Positions 8,169 through 17,279 are shown, counted from the first letter of the stretch. The stretch is DNA of 64,000 nucleotides from Bradyrhizobium sp. JYMT SZCCT0180 (GCF_018130165.1 NZ_JAFCLZ010000016.1:62001-126000); one strand, 5' to 3'. Numbers and translations: made by a program. Notes: a model not told the origin generated them from the sequence alone.

Positions 8169-8579
8169 ATGCCGAAAATTTCCGTCGAGCGCACCATTGG
8201 AAAGACCAAGAAGGCGGTGCTCGGCGGATTGATCGGCTACAACACCGAGAAGATGGGGAAGCAGAAATACAAGCGCCTCGCCATCTCCTTGCGCGAAGGC
8301 GACAAGATCGTCGGCGGGATTGTAGGCGAAGTCTGGACCACGGTGCTGTTCATACAGTTGTTCTGGATGGAGCAGAAACTTCGCGGCAAGGATTTTGGAA
8401 CGAAGCTGATCAAGGCGATTGAAGACGAAGCGAGACGGTTTGGGGCCACGCGGTCCTATCTCGATACGATGAGTTTTCAGGCGCCGGGTTTCTACCGCGC
8501 CTGCGGTTATGAGGAATTCGGTTCGATCGAAGGTTATCCTGAAGGCGTGACGCGCCATTGGTTTACGAAAGCGCTATGA
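8169..8579 (+). CDS. GNAT family N-acetyltransferase inside the cobS-cobT unit
   Basis: The 136-residue protein has the core of a Gcn5-related acetyltransferase. A strand region GDKIVGGIVGEVW is followed by LFWMEQKLRGKDFGTKLIKAIEDEARRFGA, which holds the acetyl-CoA pyrophosphate loop (K-x-F-G-T-K form) at about 76-82. The C-terminal SFQAPGFYRACGYEEFGSIEGYP is the usual GNAT end. It starts 3 bases after cobS and its stop overlaps the cobT ATG (ATGA at 8576-8579), so translation is probably coupled. The substrate is unknown; small-molecule acetylation or modification of the chelatase are both possible, the second being speculation from position. Confidence 0.93.
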   Translation: MPKISVERTIGKTKKAVLGGLIGYNTEKMGKQKYKRLAISLREGDKIVGGIVGEVWTTVLFIQLFWMEQKLRGKDFGTKLIKAIEDEARRFGATRSYLDTMSFQAPGFYRACGYEEFGSIEGYPEGVTRHWFTKAL

Positions 8580-10477
8580 GCACATCCAACTCCAAATTCC
8601 GCACCGGATCCAAGGAAGCGCCGACCGAGCCGTTCAAGCGCGCGGTGACGTCGTGCCTGCGCGCGATCGCAAGAGCCCCCGAGCTCGAAGTGACGTTCGC
8701 GGCCGAACGTCCGGGCCTCGCGCCGGGCAAGGCCCGGTTGCCCGAACCTGCGCGCAAGATGACGAAACGCGATGCCGCGATTGTGCGCGGCCATGCAGAC
8801 TCGATCGCGTTGAAACTCGCCTGTCATGATCCAAAAGTTCACCGCAAGCTGATGCCGGGCAATCCGCAGGCGCGCGGCGTGTTCGAGGCGGTTGAGCAGG
8901 CGCGCGTCGAAGCGATCGGCTCGCGGCGGATGGCCGGTGTCGCGAAAAACCTCACCGCGATGCTCGACGATCATTTCCATCGCGGCAAATTCGACGAGAT
9001 CACCGACCGCGCCGACGCGCCGCTGTCGGATGCGCTGGCGATGCTGGTGCGCGAACGGCTGACCGGCATGGCGCCGCCGACGGCGGCGAAGAAGATGGTC
9101 GACCTCTGGCGCCCGGTGCTGGAAGACAAGATCGGCGCGCGGCTCGATCAATTGAGCCGCGTGACCGAAGACCAGGCCAAGTTCGGCGACCTCGTGCACG
9201 ATCTGCTGTCAGCGCTCGACCTTGGCGACGATCGCAACGCCGATGCCGACGACGACGAGAACAACGAGGAGAATCAGGACGGCGAGAACGATCAGTCCGG
9301 CGCCGAAGGTTCGCCCGACTCTGACGCCGCGCAGGAAATGAGCGCCGATCAGGCCCAGGCCTCGACCGATGAGATGTCGGAGAGCGCGATGGAAAGCGCG
9401 CAGGCTTCCACGTCAGACACCTTCGACGATGGCGAACTCGGCGACGACGAAACGCCAGGCGAGGCGACGCGGCCGAATTCGCGCGGCGCCAATGAACCGC
9501 GCGGACCGGAATATCACGCCTTTGCGCCGAAGTTCGACGAGGTGATCGCGGCCGAGGATCTCTGCGACCATGATGAACTGGAACGGCTGCGCAGCTATCT
9601 CGACAAGCAGCTGGCGCATCTGCAGGGCATCGTTGCCCGGCTCGCCAACCGGCTGCAGCGCCGCCTGATGGCACAGCAGAACCGCGCCTGGGAGTTCGAT
9701 CTCGAGGAAGGCATCCTTGATCCGGCGCGGCTGTCGCGCGTGGTCACCGATCCCTATCACCCGCTCTCGTTCATGCACGAGAAGGAAGCGACCTTCCGCG
9801 ACACCGTGGTGACGCTGCTTCTCGATAATTCCGGTTCGATGCGCGGCCGGCCCATCACGGTGGCGGCGACCTGTGCGGACATTTTGGCGCGGACGCTGGA
9901 GCGTTGCGGCGTCAAGGTCGAGATCCTCGGCTTCACCACGCGCGCCTGGAAAGGCGGGCAATCCCGCGAGGCGTGGCTCGCCGCGGGCAAGCCGGCCAAT
10001 CCCGGCCGGCTGAACGATTTGCGTCACATCATCTACAAATCCGCCGACGCCCCCTGGCGCCGCGCGCGGAAAAATCTCGGGCTGATGATGCGCGAGGGAC
10101 TTTTAAAGGAAAATATCGACGGCGAGGCGCTGGATTGGGCGCACAAGCGCCTGCTTGGGCGTCCCGAGCAGCGCAAGATCCTGATGATGATTTCCGACGG
10201 CGCGCCTGTCGACGATTCCACCCTGTCGGTCAACCCGGGCAATTACCTCGAACGGCATCTGCGCCACATCATCGAGGAGATCGAGACCCGTTCGCCGGTC
10301 GAGCTGATCGCGATCGGCATCGGTCACGACGTCACGCGGTATTATCGCCGTGCGGTGACCATCGTCGATGCCGAGGAACTCGGCGGCGCGATCACCGAAA
10401 AGCTTGCCGAGCTCTTCAGCGAGACCCACGGCGCCGCGCCCACGACAACGCGCCGGCCACGCCGTCTGCATTCCTGA
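8576..10477 (+). CDS. cobT: Cobaltochelatase subunit CobT (VWA domain)
   Basis: The 633-residue protein starts at ATG 8576, overlapping the GNAT stop by four bases. Domain order fits CobT: an N-terminal helical region, a strongly acidic Asp/Glu-rich linker at about 220-295, a helical segment LCDHDELERLRSYLDKQ, and a C-terminal von Willebrand factor A domain. The metal-ion-dependent adhesion site reads LLDNSGSMRG (about 414-423), with D-x-S-x-S intact. CobT pairs with CobS as a chaperone-like ring acting on CobN. Length and composition are normal for alphaproteobacteria. Confidence 0.97.
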   Translation: MSTSNSKFRTGSKEAPTEPFKRAVTSCLRAIARAPELEVTFAAERPGLAPGKARLPEPARKMTKRDAAIVRGHADSIALKLACHDPKVHRKLMPGNPQARGVFEAVEQARVEAIGSRRMAGVAKNLTAMLDDHFHRGKFDEITDRADAPLSDALAMLVRERLTGMAPPTAAKKMVDLWRPVLEDKIGARLDQLSRVTEDQAKFGDLVHDLLSALDLGDDRNADADDDENNEENQDGENDQSGAEGSPDSDAAQEMSADQAQASTDEMSESAMESAQASTSDTFDDGELGDDETPGEATRPNSRGANEPRGPEYHAFAPKFDEVIAAEDLCDHDELERLRSYLDKQLAHLQGIVARLANRLQRRLMAQQNRAWEFDLEEGILDPARLSRVVTDPYHPLSFMHEKEATFRDTVVTLLLDNSGSMRGRPITVAATCADILARTLERCGVKVEILGFTTRAWKGGQSREAWLAAGKPANPGRLNDLRHIIYKSADAPWRRARKNLGLMMREGLLKENIDGEALDWAHKRLLGRPEQRKILMMISDGAPVDDSTLSVNPGNYLERHLRHIIEEIETRSPVELIAIGIGHDVTRYYRRAVTIVDAEELGGAITEKLAELFSETHGAAPTTTRRPRRLHS

Positions 10478-10481
10478 GAGT

Positions 10482-11552
10482 ATGCGCGCACCTTTTAGCC
10501 GCCGTCGCTTTCTGAAAACTGCAGCGGCGGCGCTCTCGGCCGCCGCGCTGCCTGCGATTGCGCATGCGCAGACCGCAGTTCAGCGGCCGCCGAAGCCGGC
10601 TCCCCCGGATGAATATTCGGTCACCGCGCCGGTCTCGATCGAGGTCAATGCGAGGCCGCTGCCGTCGTTCGATACCCGCGACCGCTCCCACGTGCGGTTT
10701 GGCTCGCTGGAATATCGCAGCGGCTTGATCCTGACCTCGCGGTTTCGCGGCTTTGGCGGCCTGTCGGGTCTGCGGCTCGACGCCAAGGGCGAACGCTTCA
10801 TCGCCATCAGCGACAAGGGCGGCTGGTTTACCGGCCGCATCGTCTACAAGGGCCGCGAGATGACCGGCCTCGACGATGTCGAAGCGTCGCCGATACTCGG
10901 TCCCGATGGCAAGCCGATCACCGCCCGCGGCTGGTTCGACACCGAGTCGATCGCGCTCGATGGTTCTTACGTCTATGTCGGCATCGAACGGGTCAATCAG
11001 ATATTGCGGTTCGATTTCGCCAAGGGTTTTACGCGCTCGCTCGGCGAGCCGCTGCCGTTGCCGCCGGCGGCGCGCAAGCTGCCGTTCAACAAGGGGCTCG
11101 AGGCGCTGGTGATGGTGCCGAAGGGCTTTGCCCTAGCGGGGACGCTGATCGCGATCTCCGAACGCGGGCTAGATGCCGGCGGCAACATCATGGGCTTTCT
11201 GATCGGCGGCAAGACGCCCGGCCAGTTCGGCATCCGCCGCACCGAGAATTTCGACGTCAGCGATGCGGTGCTGCTGCCCTCGGGTCAATTGCTGTTGCTG
11301 GAGCGCAAGTTTTCCATGCTCGGCGGCATCGGCGTCCGGATCCGGCGCATCGCGCCAAATTCAATTGCCCTAGGTGCCGTGATCGACGGTCCCACGATCT
11401 TCAACGCCGATCTCGGCAGTGAAATCGACAATCTGGAAGGCATCGACGCCCATGTGACTGACGAAGGCGATACGGTGCTGACGCTGATCTCCGACGACAA
11501 TTTCTCGATGATCCAGCGCAATCTGCTGCTGCAGTTCACGCTGGTGGATTGA
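10482..11552 (+). CDS. Tat-exported esterase-like/phytase-like protein
   Basis: The 356-residue protein starts at ATG 10482, four bases after cobT. Its N terminus SRRRFLKTAAAALSAAALPA is a twin-arginine signal (RRxFLK at residues 6-11), with cleavage likely after AHAQ. The mature part fits the family named esterase-like activity of phytase, with beta-propeller-like repeats such as GFGGLSGLRLDAKGERFIAISDKGGW and NKGLEALVMVPKG, ending in DEGDTVLTLISDDNFS. Substrate is unknown; such periplasmic proteins may hydrolyse phosphoesters. It may be cotranscribed with cobT, though no functional link to B12 is evident. Confidence 0.88.
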   Translation: MRAPFSRRRFLKTAAAALSAAALPAIAHAQTAVQRPPKPAPPDEYSVTAPVSIEVNARPLPSFDTRDRSHVRFGSLEYRSGLILTSRFRGFGGLSGLRLDAKGERFIAISDKGGWFTGRIVYKGREMTGLDDVEASPILGPDGKPITARGWFDTESIALDGSYVYVGIERVNQILRFDFAKGFTRSLGEPLPLPPAARKLPFNKGLEALVMVPKGFALAGTLIAISERGLDAGGNIMGFLIGGKTPGQFGIRRTENFDVSDAVLLPSGQLLLLERKFSMLGGIGVRIRRIAPNSIALGAVIDGPTIFNADLGSEIDNLEGIDAHVTDEGDTVLTLISDDNFSMIQRNLLLQFTLVD

Positions 11553-11631
11553 GGCAGGACGGGGTTCACTGCGTAACCCTGTTTGCGGAACGGTTCTTGC
11601 AGCGATCCGGGCAGTGAAACCGGAGCATTTG

Positions 11632-12594
11632 ATGACCAGGTCCATTCGCGTATTCCTCATCCTTTCGATCGTTTTCTCAGGGTTTGCCGCCCAGGCCGAA
11701 ACCTGGCCCACCCGCATGATCAAGGCGACCATTCCGTTTGGCGCGGGCAGCGCGGCCGACGTCGTGCCGCGGTTGCTGTTCGACCGGCTGGCGGTCGAAC
11801 TCGGCCAGCCGATCGTGATCGAGAATCGCGCCGGTGCGGGTGGCACGGTCGGTTCGGGCCTGGTGGCCAAGGCTGATCCCGACGGCTACAGCATTCTCTC
11901 CAACTCCAACGCGCTGACGATCGCACCGGCGATCTTTCCAAATCTGGCCTTCGATGCCGCGCGCGACCTCGCCTCGGTGCTGATGATCGGCTCCACCGCC
12001 AATGTGATGATCGTGCCGAATTCGCGTCCGTGGAAGACAATTCGGGATTTCATCGCGGACGCCAAGGCGAAGCCCGGATCGATCTCCTACGGTTCGGTCG
12101 GTATCGGCAGCGCGGTCCATATCAGTTCCGAGAAATTCCGCCTCGCCGCCGGCTTCGAGGCCACCCACATTCCCTATCGCGGCGGCGGCGAGGTGATCGC
12201 CGATATTCTTGGCGGCCGGATCGCTTTCTATTTCTGTCCGCTGGCAACCGCGCTGCCGCTGATCCGCGAGGGCCAGGTGCGCGCGCTCGTGGTATCGACG
12301 GCCAAGCGCGCGACTGAGCTGCCCGATGTGCCGAGCCCGGTCGACATCGGATTGAAGGATGCCGACAGCGCGATCTGGTTCGGCGTATTGGTGCCGTCGA
12401 AGACGCCGCGCGAGATCGTCGACAAATTGCATGCGGCAGGCACCAAGGTGCTGGCCGATCCGGTGACGCAGGATGGCTTGAAAAAGCTCGCCATCGAGCC
12501 GATGCCGATGACCCCCGGCGAGATGGATGCACTCCTCAAGCGCGAGATCGCGGCCAATTTTGAGCTGATCAAGGCTGCCGGGATCAAACAGTAA
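11632..12594 (+). CDS. Tripartite tricarboxylate transporter (Bug/TctC) substrate-binding protein
   Basis: The 320-residue periplasmic protein starts at ATG 11632 with GGAG upstream; a GTG at 11614 is a possible but weaker alternative. A signal peptide ends near AAQAETWP. The family hallmarks are present: TWPTRMIKATIPFGAGSAAD at the start of the mature protein, VIENRAGAGGTVG, and HIPYRGGGEVIADILGGRI. These proteins bind carboxylates or amides for TctAB permeases. No tctA or tctB is nearby, as usual for orphan Bug proteins, so the partner permease must be elsewhere. The ligand is not predictable. Confidence 0.93.
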   Translation: MTRSIRVFLILSIVFSGFAAQAETWPTRMIKATIPFGAGSAADVVPRLLFDRLAVELGQPIVIENRAGAGGTVGSGLVAKADPDGYSILSNSNALTIAPAIFPNLAFDAARDLASVLMIGSTANVMIVPNSRPWKTIRDFIADAKAKPGSISYGSVGIGSAVHISSEKFRLAAGFEATHIPYRGGGEVIADILGGRIAFYFCPLATALPLIREGQVRALVVSTAKRATELPDVPSPVDIGLKDADSAIWFGVLVPSKTPREIVDKLHAAGTKVLADPVTQDGLKKLAIEPMPMTPGEMDALLKREIAANFELIKAAGIKQ

Positions 12595-12687
12595 GGGGAG
12601 GGTTGCGCTGGCGGCGGGTTGAGGGGAAGGGGGTGGCTCGCTACGTTGCAGGCCAGCATCCTTCCCTCCCGGTCCGGACATCCTTGC

Positions 12688-13800
12688 ATGAGCACCCTGT
12701 TTTCCCCGATCCAGCTGCGTGGCCTGAAGCTCGCCAACCGCATCATGGTGGCGCCGATGTGCCAGTATTCTTCCGTCGATGGCGACGCCAATGACTGGCA
12801 CTTCACGCACATCAATTCGCTGGCGCTGTCGGGCGCCTCGATCTTCTGCATCGAGGCAACGGCGGTCGAGGCGATCGGCCGGATCACGCCGGGCTGCCTC
12901 GGCCTCTACAACGACGCCAACGAGGCGGCGCTGAAGCCGATCCTGGCCTCGGTGCGCAAGCGCTCCAAGGCGGCCGTGATGATCCAGCTCGCCCATGCCG
13001 GCCGCAAGGCGTCGAGCCACACGCCCTGGGACGGCGGCCAGCTGATCCCGGTTTCCGAAGGCGGCTGGCAGGTGGAAGGGCCGTCGGCGATTGCGCACAA
13101 GGCGAGCGAGACGCCGCCAAAGGCGTTCGATGCCGCGGGTCTCGCGCGGGTGCGCGATGCGTTCGTGGCTGCGGCGAAGCGCGCCGAGCGGCTCGGCATC
13201 GACGCCATCGAGGTGCACAGCGCCCACGGCTATCTGCTGCATCAATTCCTGTCGCCGATCTCCAATCAGCGCACCGATCAATATGGCGGGTCGCTGGAGA
13301 ATCGCATGCGCTTTCCGCTCGAAGTGTTCGACGCGGTGCGCGCGGCGTTTCCGCATGACAAGCCGGTGGGCCTGCGGCTTTCCTCGACCGACTGGGTCGA
13401 GGGCGGCTGGGATCTGGCGCAGACCATCGAATATGCCAAGGCGTTGAAGCAGCGCGGCGTCGACTGGATCGACGCGTCCTCGGGCGGCGTTTCGCCGTTG
13501 CAAAAAATCCCGCTCGGCCCCGGCTATCAGGTGCCGTTCGCGCAAGCCATCAAGCAGGCGACCGGCCTCACGACGATTGCGGTCGGCCTGATCACCGAAG
13601 CCAGGCAGGCCGAGGAGATCGTGGCCTCCGGCAAGGCCGACATGGTCGCGCTGGCCCGCGGCATGCTCTACGACCCGCGCTGGGGCTGGCACGCCGCCGC
13701 CGAACTCGGCGGCGAAGTGTTTGCACCGCCGCAATATTGGCGCTCGCAACCCTCGACGCAGAAGGCGCTGTTCGGCGCCACCACGTTCGGGACAAGGTAA
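12688..13800 (+). CDS. NADH:flavin oxidoreductase, Old Yellow Enzyme family (YqjM-like)
   Basis: The 370-residue protein starts at ATG 12688. It is a thermophilic-like Old Yellow Enzyme: FMN-binding MVAPMCQYSS with the regulatory Cys at residue 25 and Tyr at 27, then AHAGRKAS, then the catalytic histidine pair in HSAHGYLLHQFLSP. The QYGGSLENR loop and the C-terminal VALARGMLYDPRWGWHAA phosphate-binding region complete it. It reduces activated alkenes with NAD(P)H; the physiological substrate is unknown. About 130 bases separate it from the following monooxygenase gene, so cotranscription is possible. Confidence 0.95.
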   Translation: MSTLFSPIQLRGLKLANRIMVAPMCQYSSVDGDANDWHFTHINSLALSGASIFCIEATAVEAIGRITPGCLGLYNDANEAALKPILASVRKRSKAAVMIQLAHAGRKASSHTPWDGGQLIPVSEGGWQVEGPSAIAHKASETPPKAFDAAGLARVRDAFVAAAKRAERLGIDAIEVHSAHGYLLHQFLSPISNQRTDQYGGSLENRMRFPLEVFDAVRAAFPHDKPVGLRLSSTDWVEGGWDLAQTIEYAKALKQRGVDWIDASSGGVSPLQKIPLGPGYQVPFAQAIKQATGLTTIAVGLITEARQAEEIVASGKADMVALARGMLYDPRWGWHAAAELGGEVFAPPQYWRSQPSTQKALFGATTFGTR

Positions 13801-13929
13801 GTATCGAAGCGGCACGCCGCGCGAATTTCTGCCCATTGGTTTCGTCATATCTCGGCCACACGCTTCGCGTGCTATGCTCTCGCTTGCGCGCGACAGACGC
13901 GTTTTGAAAAAACAGCGAGAGGACGCCCC

Positions 13930-15030
13930 ATGGAGATCGGATATTTCACGATGCCGTCCCATCCGCCGGAGTGCGGGTTGAAGGAGGGTCATGACTGGGA
14001 CTTGCAGACGCTGCGGTGGCTCGATGAGCTCGGCTATCAGGAAGCCTGGATCGGCGAACACCACACCGCGCCCTGGGAGCCGCACCCTTCGCCCGACCTG
14101 ATCCTGGCGCAGGCGTTCCTGCAGACCAAAAATATCCGCCTCGGCCCCGGCGGCTTCCTGCTGCCCTATCACCACCCCGCCGAACTCGCCAACCGCGTCG
14201 CCATGCTCGACCACCTCTCCGGCGGACGCTTGAACTTCGGCGTCGCGGCGTCGGGCCTGCCCAGCGACTGGGCGATGTTCAACGTCGACGGCATGTCCGG
14301 CCAGAACCGCGACATGACCCGCGAGGCGCTGGAGATCATCCTAAAAATGTGGACCGAGGACGCGCCGTGGTCGTACCAAGGCAAGTTCTGGACGGTGAAC
14401 AAGCCCGACGTGATGTTCGACTTCCTCAAGCCCCACCTCAAGCCGTTGCAGGCGCCGCATCCGCCGATCGGCGTCGCCGGCCTCTCCAAGGGATCGGATA
14501 CGCTCAAGCTCGCGGGCGAGCGCGGCTATATCCCGATGAGCCTCAACCTCAACCCGGCCTATGTGGCCAGCCACTGGGAATCGGTGGAGATCGGCGCCGC
14601 CAAAACCGGCCGCAAGCCGAACCGGCAGGACTGGCGCTTGGTGCGCGAGGTGTTCATCGCCGACACCGACGAGGAAGCCTGGCGGCTCTCCGTCGGCGAC
14701 ATGATGGGCCGGATGATGACCGAGTATTTTCTCCCCCTGCTCGGGCATTTCGGTTTCAAGGACTACCTCAAGCACGCGCCCGACGTGCCTGACTCCGATG
14801 TCACCGCCGACTATTGCGCGAAGCGCAACTGGATCGTCGGCTCGCCATCGACCTGCGCCGAGAAGATCGAAAAGATCTATCACGAGGTCGGCGGCTTCGG
14901 CACGCTTCTGGTGTTCGGCTTCGACTACAAGCACAAGCCGGAAGCGTGGCACCATTCGCTGCGCCTCCTGAAGCAGGAAGTGATGCCGCGGCTGAAGCAC
15001 CTCGACGCGAGCCTGATCCGCGCCGCGTAA
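13930..15030 (+). CDS. LLM class flavin-dependent oxidoreductase (luciferase-like monooxygenase)
   Basis: The 366-residue protein has the luciferase-like TIM-barrel pattern. It opens MEIGYFTMPSHPPE, followed by WIGEHHTAPWEPHPSPDLIL (about 40-60), LGPGGFLLPYHHPAELANRVAMLDHLSGGR and a NFGVAASG strand. The C-terminal VGSPSTCAEKIEKIYHEVGGFGTLLVFGFDY is typical. It would oxidise an organic substrate with O2 and reduced FMN supplied by a separate reductase. An AGAGAGGACGCCCC ribosome binding site precedes ATG 13930. Substrate unknown. The preceding Old Yellow Enzyme is on the same strand and might be functionally linked. Confidence 0.94.
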   Translation: MEIGYFTMPSHPPECGLKEGHDWDLQTLRWLDELGYQEAWIGEHHTAPWEPHPSPDLILAQAFLQTKNIRLGPGGFLLPYHHPAELANRVAMLDHLSGGRLNFGVAASGLPSDWAMFNVDGMSGQNRDMTREALEIILKMWTEDAPWSYQGKFWTVNKPDVMFDFLKPHLKPLQAPHPPIGVAGLSKGSDTLKLAGERGYIPMSLNLNPAYVASHWESVEIGAAKTGRKPNRQDWRLVREVFIADTDEEAWRLSVGDMMGRMMTEYFLPLLGHFGFKDYLKHAPDVPDSDVTADYCAKRNWIVGSPSTCAEKIEKIYHEVGGFGTLLVFGFDYKHKPEAWHHSLRLLKQEVMPRLKHLDASLIRAA

Positions 15031-15035
15031 CGATT

Positions 15036-15136
15036 GTCATTCCGGGGCGCATCGAAGATGCGAACCCGGAATCTCGAGATCCCGGGTCTGGTCCTTCGGA
15101 CCATCCCGGGATGACGGATGCGCTTTTGGCGCATCC
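15036..15136. repeat. Palindromic intergenic repeat, family B copy 1
   Basis: The core reads CCCGGAATCTCGAGATCCCG with flanking GTCATTCCGGGGCGC and CCATCCCGGGATGAC arms, followed by a small GATGCGC/GCGCATC dyad. Similar elements are at 32161-32254 and 36403-36496. It lies between convergent genes and may serve as a bidirectional terminator. Confidence 0.75.
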
Positions 15137-15137
15137 G

Positions 15138-16262
15138 TCAGTTCATTCCCGGCGGCGCGTCGGTCGCTTTCACCTGCCAGAACCGCAGCATGCGCTGCGC
15201 GTTGTCCAGCGTCAGCTTGGCGTATTGCGATTTCGCCTGCGCCAGTTCGTGCGGGCCCATGTTGCCTGACGCAAAACGGCTGTCGAGCACGGCGGCCACG
15301 GTTTCCCAGCTCAATCCTGCGACGCGGCAGGGAACCAGCAGGCCTTCATCGCGCAAACTCTGCATCAGCGGGCGGATGACGTCGATGCCGGAGCGCGACA
15401 GTTCGGCGAGCGCCGCCACGGTCTCCTCGTACTTGCGCTGTTTGGCAAAACTCATCAGCGCGCCTTCGTTGAGCTGGCCGTTCTTGGCGAGCAGCGTCAC
15501 GTAGCGCTTGGCGGAAGCGAAATCGCGCACGCGGGACATTTCGCGGCTGGCGCCGTCGGCGGCGGCGGCGATGGCGCCGCGGATTTCCTCGAACAGGTGC
15601 GGCGGCGCGCGCGACAGCAGCCGCGTGCGCACGGCTTCGGTGGCGTCGCGCAGCAATTGCCGCCTGATATGCGCCGGCAGGTCGACGCGGATGCCGGTCT
15701 CGATCGCAAGTTCCGGATCGTGTTCGGCCTGCGCCAGCAGCACCGCAAAACCACCAGTGGAAACCTTGGCGCCGGGATTGGCGACGAGCTTGCGGCTGAC
15801 GCTCGGATAATGCCGCGCCAGCAGCGCGTCGGTGACGATCTCGGCGAGCCACCAGCGGCCGGATATCGCGAGCAGATGCGCCTCGCTTTTGCTCTGCGCG
15901 AGCTCGACCAGATCCTCCGCCGACAGCCGCGCGGATTCGGTCAGCACGGGCGCTGCGACCGAAATATCCTCGTTGTGGGCGAGGCGCCGGATCACGGCAT
16001 GCGGCGCCTGCTTCACCGACGCGAGCTGGCTGCTCATTTCGGCGAGCGCGATGCGCGCGCTGACGTCGGCGATGGCGCGCAGCTCGATGGTCCTGATCAG
16101 TCGTTCGAGCACGTCGCCGAACAGCTCGATCTGTTCGCCATTGAAGCCGTCGGCCGAGGTCAGGAACAGGTCCGTGACGCGGCGGAAAGTCTCGAGGTGC
16201 TTTTGCGCCGAGCCGGCCTTGATGGCCGCCTCGACCTCATCGGCGATGGATTGTTCCAGCAT
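15138..16262 (-). CDS. DUF2336 domain-containing protein
   Basis: The 374-residue protein starts at ATG 16262, preceded by AGGACGAGCG; the frame remains open to 16394, but that part translates a dispersed repeat (MDCFASLAMTV). The sequence is almost all helical, with HEAT-like repeats (VIRRLAHNEDISVAAPVLTE near residues 100-120) and a long C-terminal helical domain, which matches the alphaproteobacterial DUF2336 family. The family's function is not established. No catalytic residues or membrane segments are seen. It stands alone between two repeat clusters. Confidence 0.9.
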   Translation of the reverse strand: MLEQSIADEVEAAIKAGSAQKHLETFRRVTDLFLTSADGFNGEQIELFGDVLERLIRTIELRAIADVSARIALAEMSSQLASVKQAPHAVIRRLAHNEDISVAAPVLTESARLSAEDLVELAQSKSEAHLLAISGRWWLAEIVTDALLARHYPSVSRKLVANPGAKVSTGGFAVLLAQAEHDPELAIETGIRVDLPAHIRRQLLRDATEAVRTRLLSRAPPHLFEEIRGAIAAAADGASREMSRVRDFASAKRYVTLLAKNGQLNEGALMSFAKQRKYEETVAALAELSRSGIDVIRPLMQSLRDEGLLVPCRVAGLSWETVAAVLDSRFASGNMGPHELAQAKSQYAKLTLDNAQRMLRFWQVKATDAPPGMN

Positions 16263-16362
16263 CGCTCGTCCTGAGCGTTCGAAGCCAATTCTGGCAGAGG
16301 GGAAAAGGGTATGGTGAATAGCTGAACAGTCGGTAAAATTCGGGGTGTTGGTCGGGCCTCTC

Positions 16363-16395
16363 ACCGTCATTGCGAGCGAAGCAAAGCAATCCATT
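16363..16395. repeat. Dispersed short repeat upstream of the DUF2336 gene
   Basis: CACCGTCATTGCGAGCGAAG followed by CAAAGCAATCC is a very widespread bacterial intergenic repeat end, recognisable by its translation DCFASLAMT on the minus strand. Only one half appears here, so this is probably a remnant. Confidence 0.55.
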
Positions 16396-16494
16396 GGGCG
16401 GGCTACTCAGTGAAACTACGGAGATTTCGGTCGCCGCGTTTGGCGACGCACTGATGGGGAAGGTGGGGTACGGCTGATTGCGTCATTCTCCGCT

Positions 16495-16615
16495 GTCGTC
16501 CCGGCCTTGAGCCGGGACCCATACTCCGCGGCGGTTATTGTTGCAGAAGGTCTCTGACGCCGGTGTTCCTATCGATGGGCCGCGACGTATGGGTCCCGGC
16601 CTTCGCCGGGACGAC
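16495..16615. repeat. Palindromic intergenic repeat, family A copy 2
   Basis: Terminal arms GTCGTCCCGGCCTTGAGCCG and TATGGGTCCCGGCCTTCGCC are followed by GGGACGAC. The interior begins CCATACTCCGCGG and ends GGCCGCGACGTATGG. With copy 8 (40346-40467) it forms a subfamily whose one arm carries CCTTGAGCC in place of CGAAGGCC. Confidence 0.85.
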
Positions 16616-16674
16616 GCGGATACGGTTTCGCATTCCCGCGGCAGGTTTCGCCCGGGTTGTTCAAATCGTTTGCC

Positions 16675-16930
16675 CCCAAAATCCAGAGGGCGCAGGGAAT
16701 GCCGGATGCGCGCTGCACCCGCGGTCTCATGTGCGTTCTGTGCTAAAAAAGCTGCACATGAGCATACAGGGCAGCGGAGAACATCCGACATTCCCTGCGC
16801 AGTGGCTTTACGGCTTATGACGCGCTCTCCCCGGTGAGACGGCCTCTATTGCCACCGTCACTGCGCAGGGCTTGAGCCCTTGCGCAGCTTGACGCCGTTA
16901 CGGGCGCCAGGACCACACGCTTTCACCGTA
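16675..16930. repeat. Long intergenic repeat element, family H
   Basis: This non-coding block begins CCAAAATCCAGAGGGCGCAG and contains several internal dyads: CTCATGTGC/GCACATGAG, GGGAATGC/ACATTCCC-like ends, and GCGCAGGGCTTGAGCCCTTGCGC. From memory, blocks like this recur in Bradyrhizobium and Rhodopseudomonas genomes. Only one copy is present in this window, so its repeat status rests on that recollection, not on the sequence shown. Translations are poor in every frame. Confidence 0.45.
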
Positions 16931-17159
16931 CGCCTCAGCCGCGACCGTCAATCGCAACCTCAGCGTCCACCGCATCCCCGCCCCTCGTCGTGACGATGGC
17001 CAACGCCCCTCTGAATGGGACGGGATGGCTATTGATGTGCAGGTGATTTGGGGTGGAAGGGAAGGGAAATGTTTTTGATTTTCGGAAATTTAGGGCTTGA
17101 CATGGTTTCTGCAAATCGGAAGTGATTTGCCCGTCGTGCCGTTTTGTCGCAGTTCCGAT

Positions 17160-17279
17160 GTCGTCCCGGCGAAGGCCGGGACCCATAACCACAGGATCGA
17201 GTGATTTAGGGAAGTCGTCGAACAGCATCTCTCAACATGAACTACACGGCGTATGGGTCCCGGCCTTCGCCGGGACGAC
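17160..17279 (+). repeat. Palindromic intergenic repeat, family A copy 3 (left flank of GIY-YIG gene)
   Basis: Arms are GTCGTCCCGGCGAAGGCCGG on the left and its inverse complement on the right. The interior runs from CCATAACCACAGGAT to CGGCGTATGG and includes TCGTCGAACAG. Compared with copy 4 the interior is in the opposite orientation. It ends 27 bases before the GIY-YIG reading frame. Confidence 0.88.

Noticed and set aside
11677..14214. Very long minus-strand open frame (845 codons)
   Set aside because: It lies antisense across three convincing plus-strand genes and translates into Arg/His/Gly-rich sequence without domains; a GC-bias shadow.
16538..16837. Frames translating as MGPGLRRDD or similar in the repeat cluster
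   Set aside because: They are read through family A and H repeats and have no homology signal beyond the repeat.
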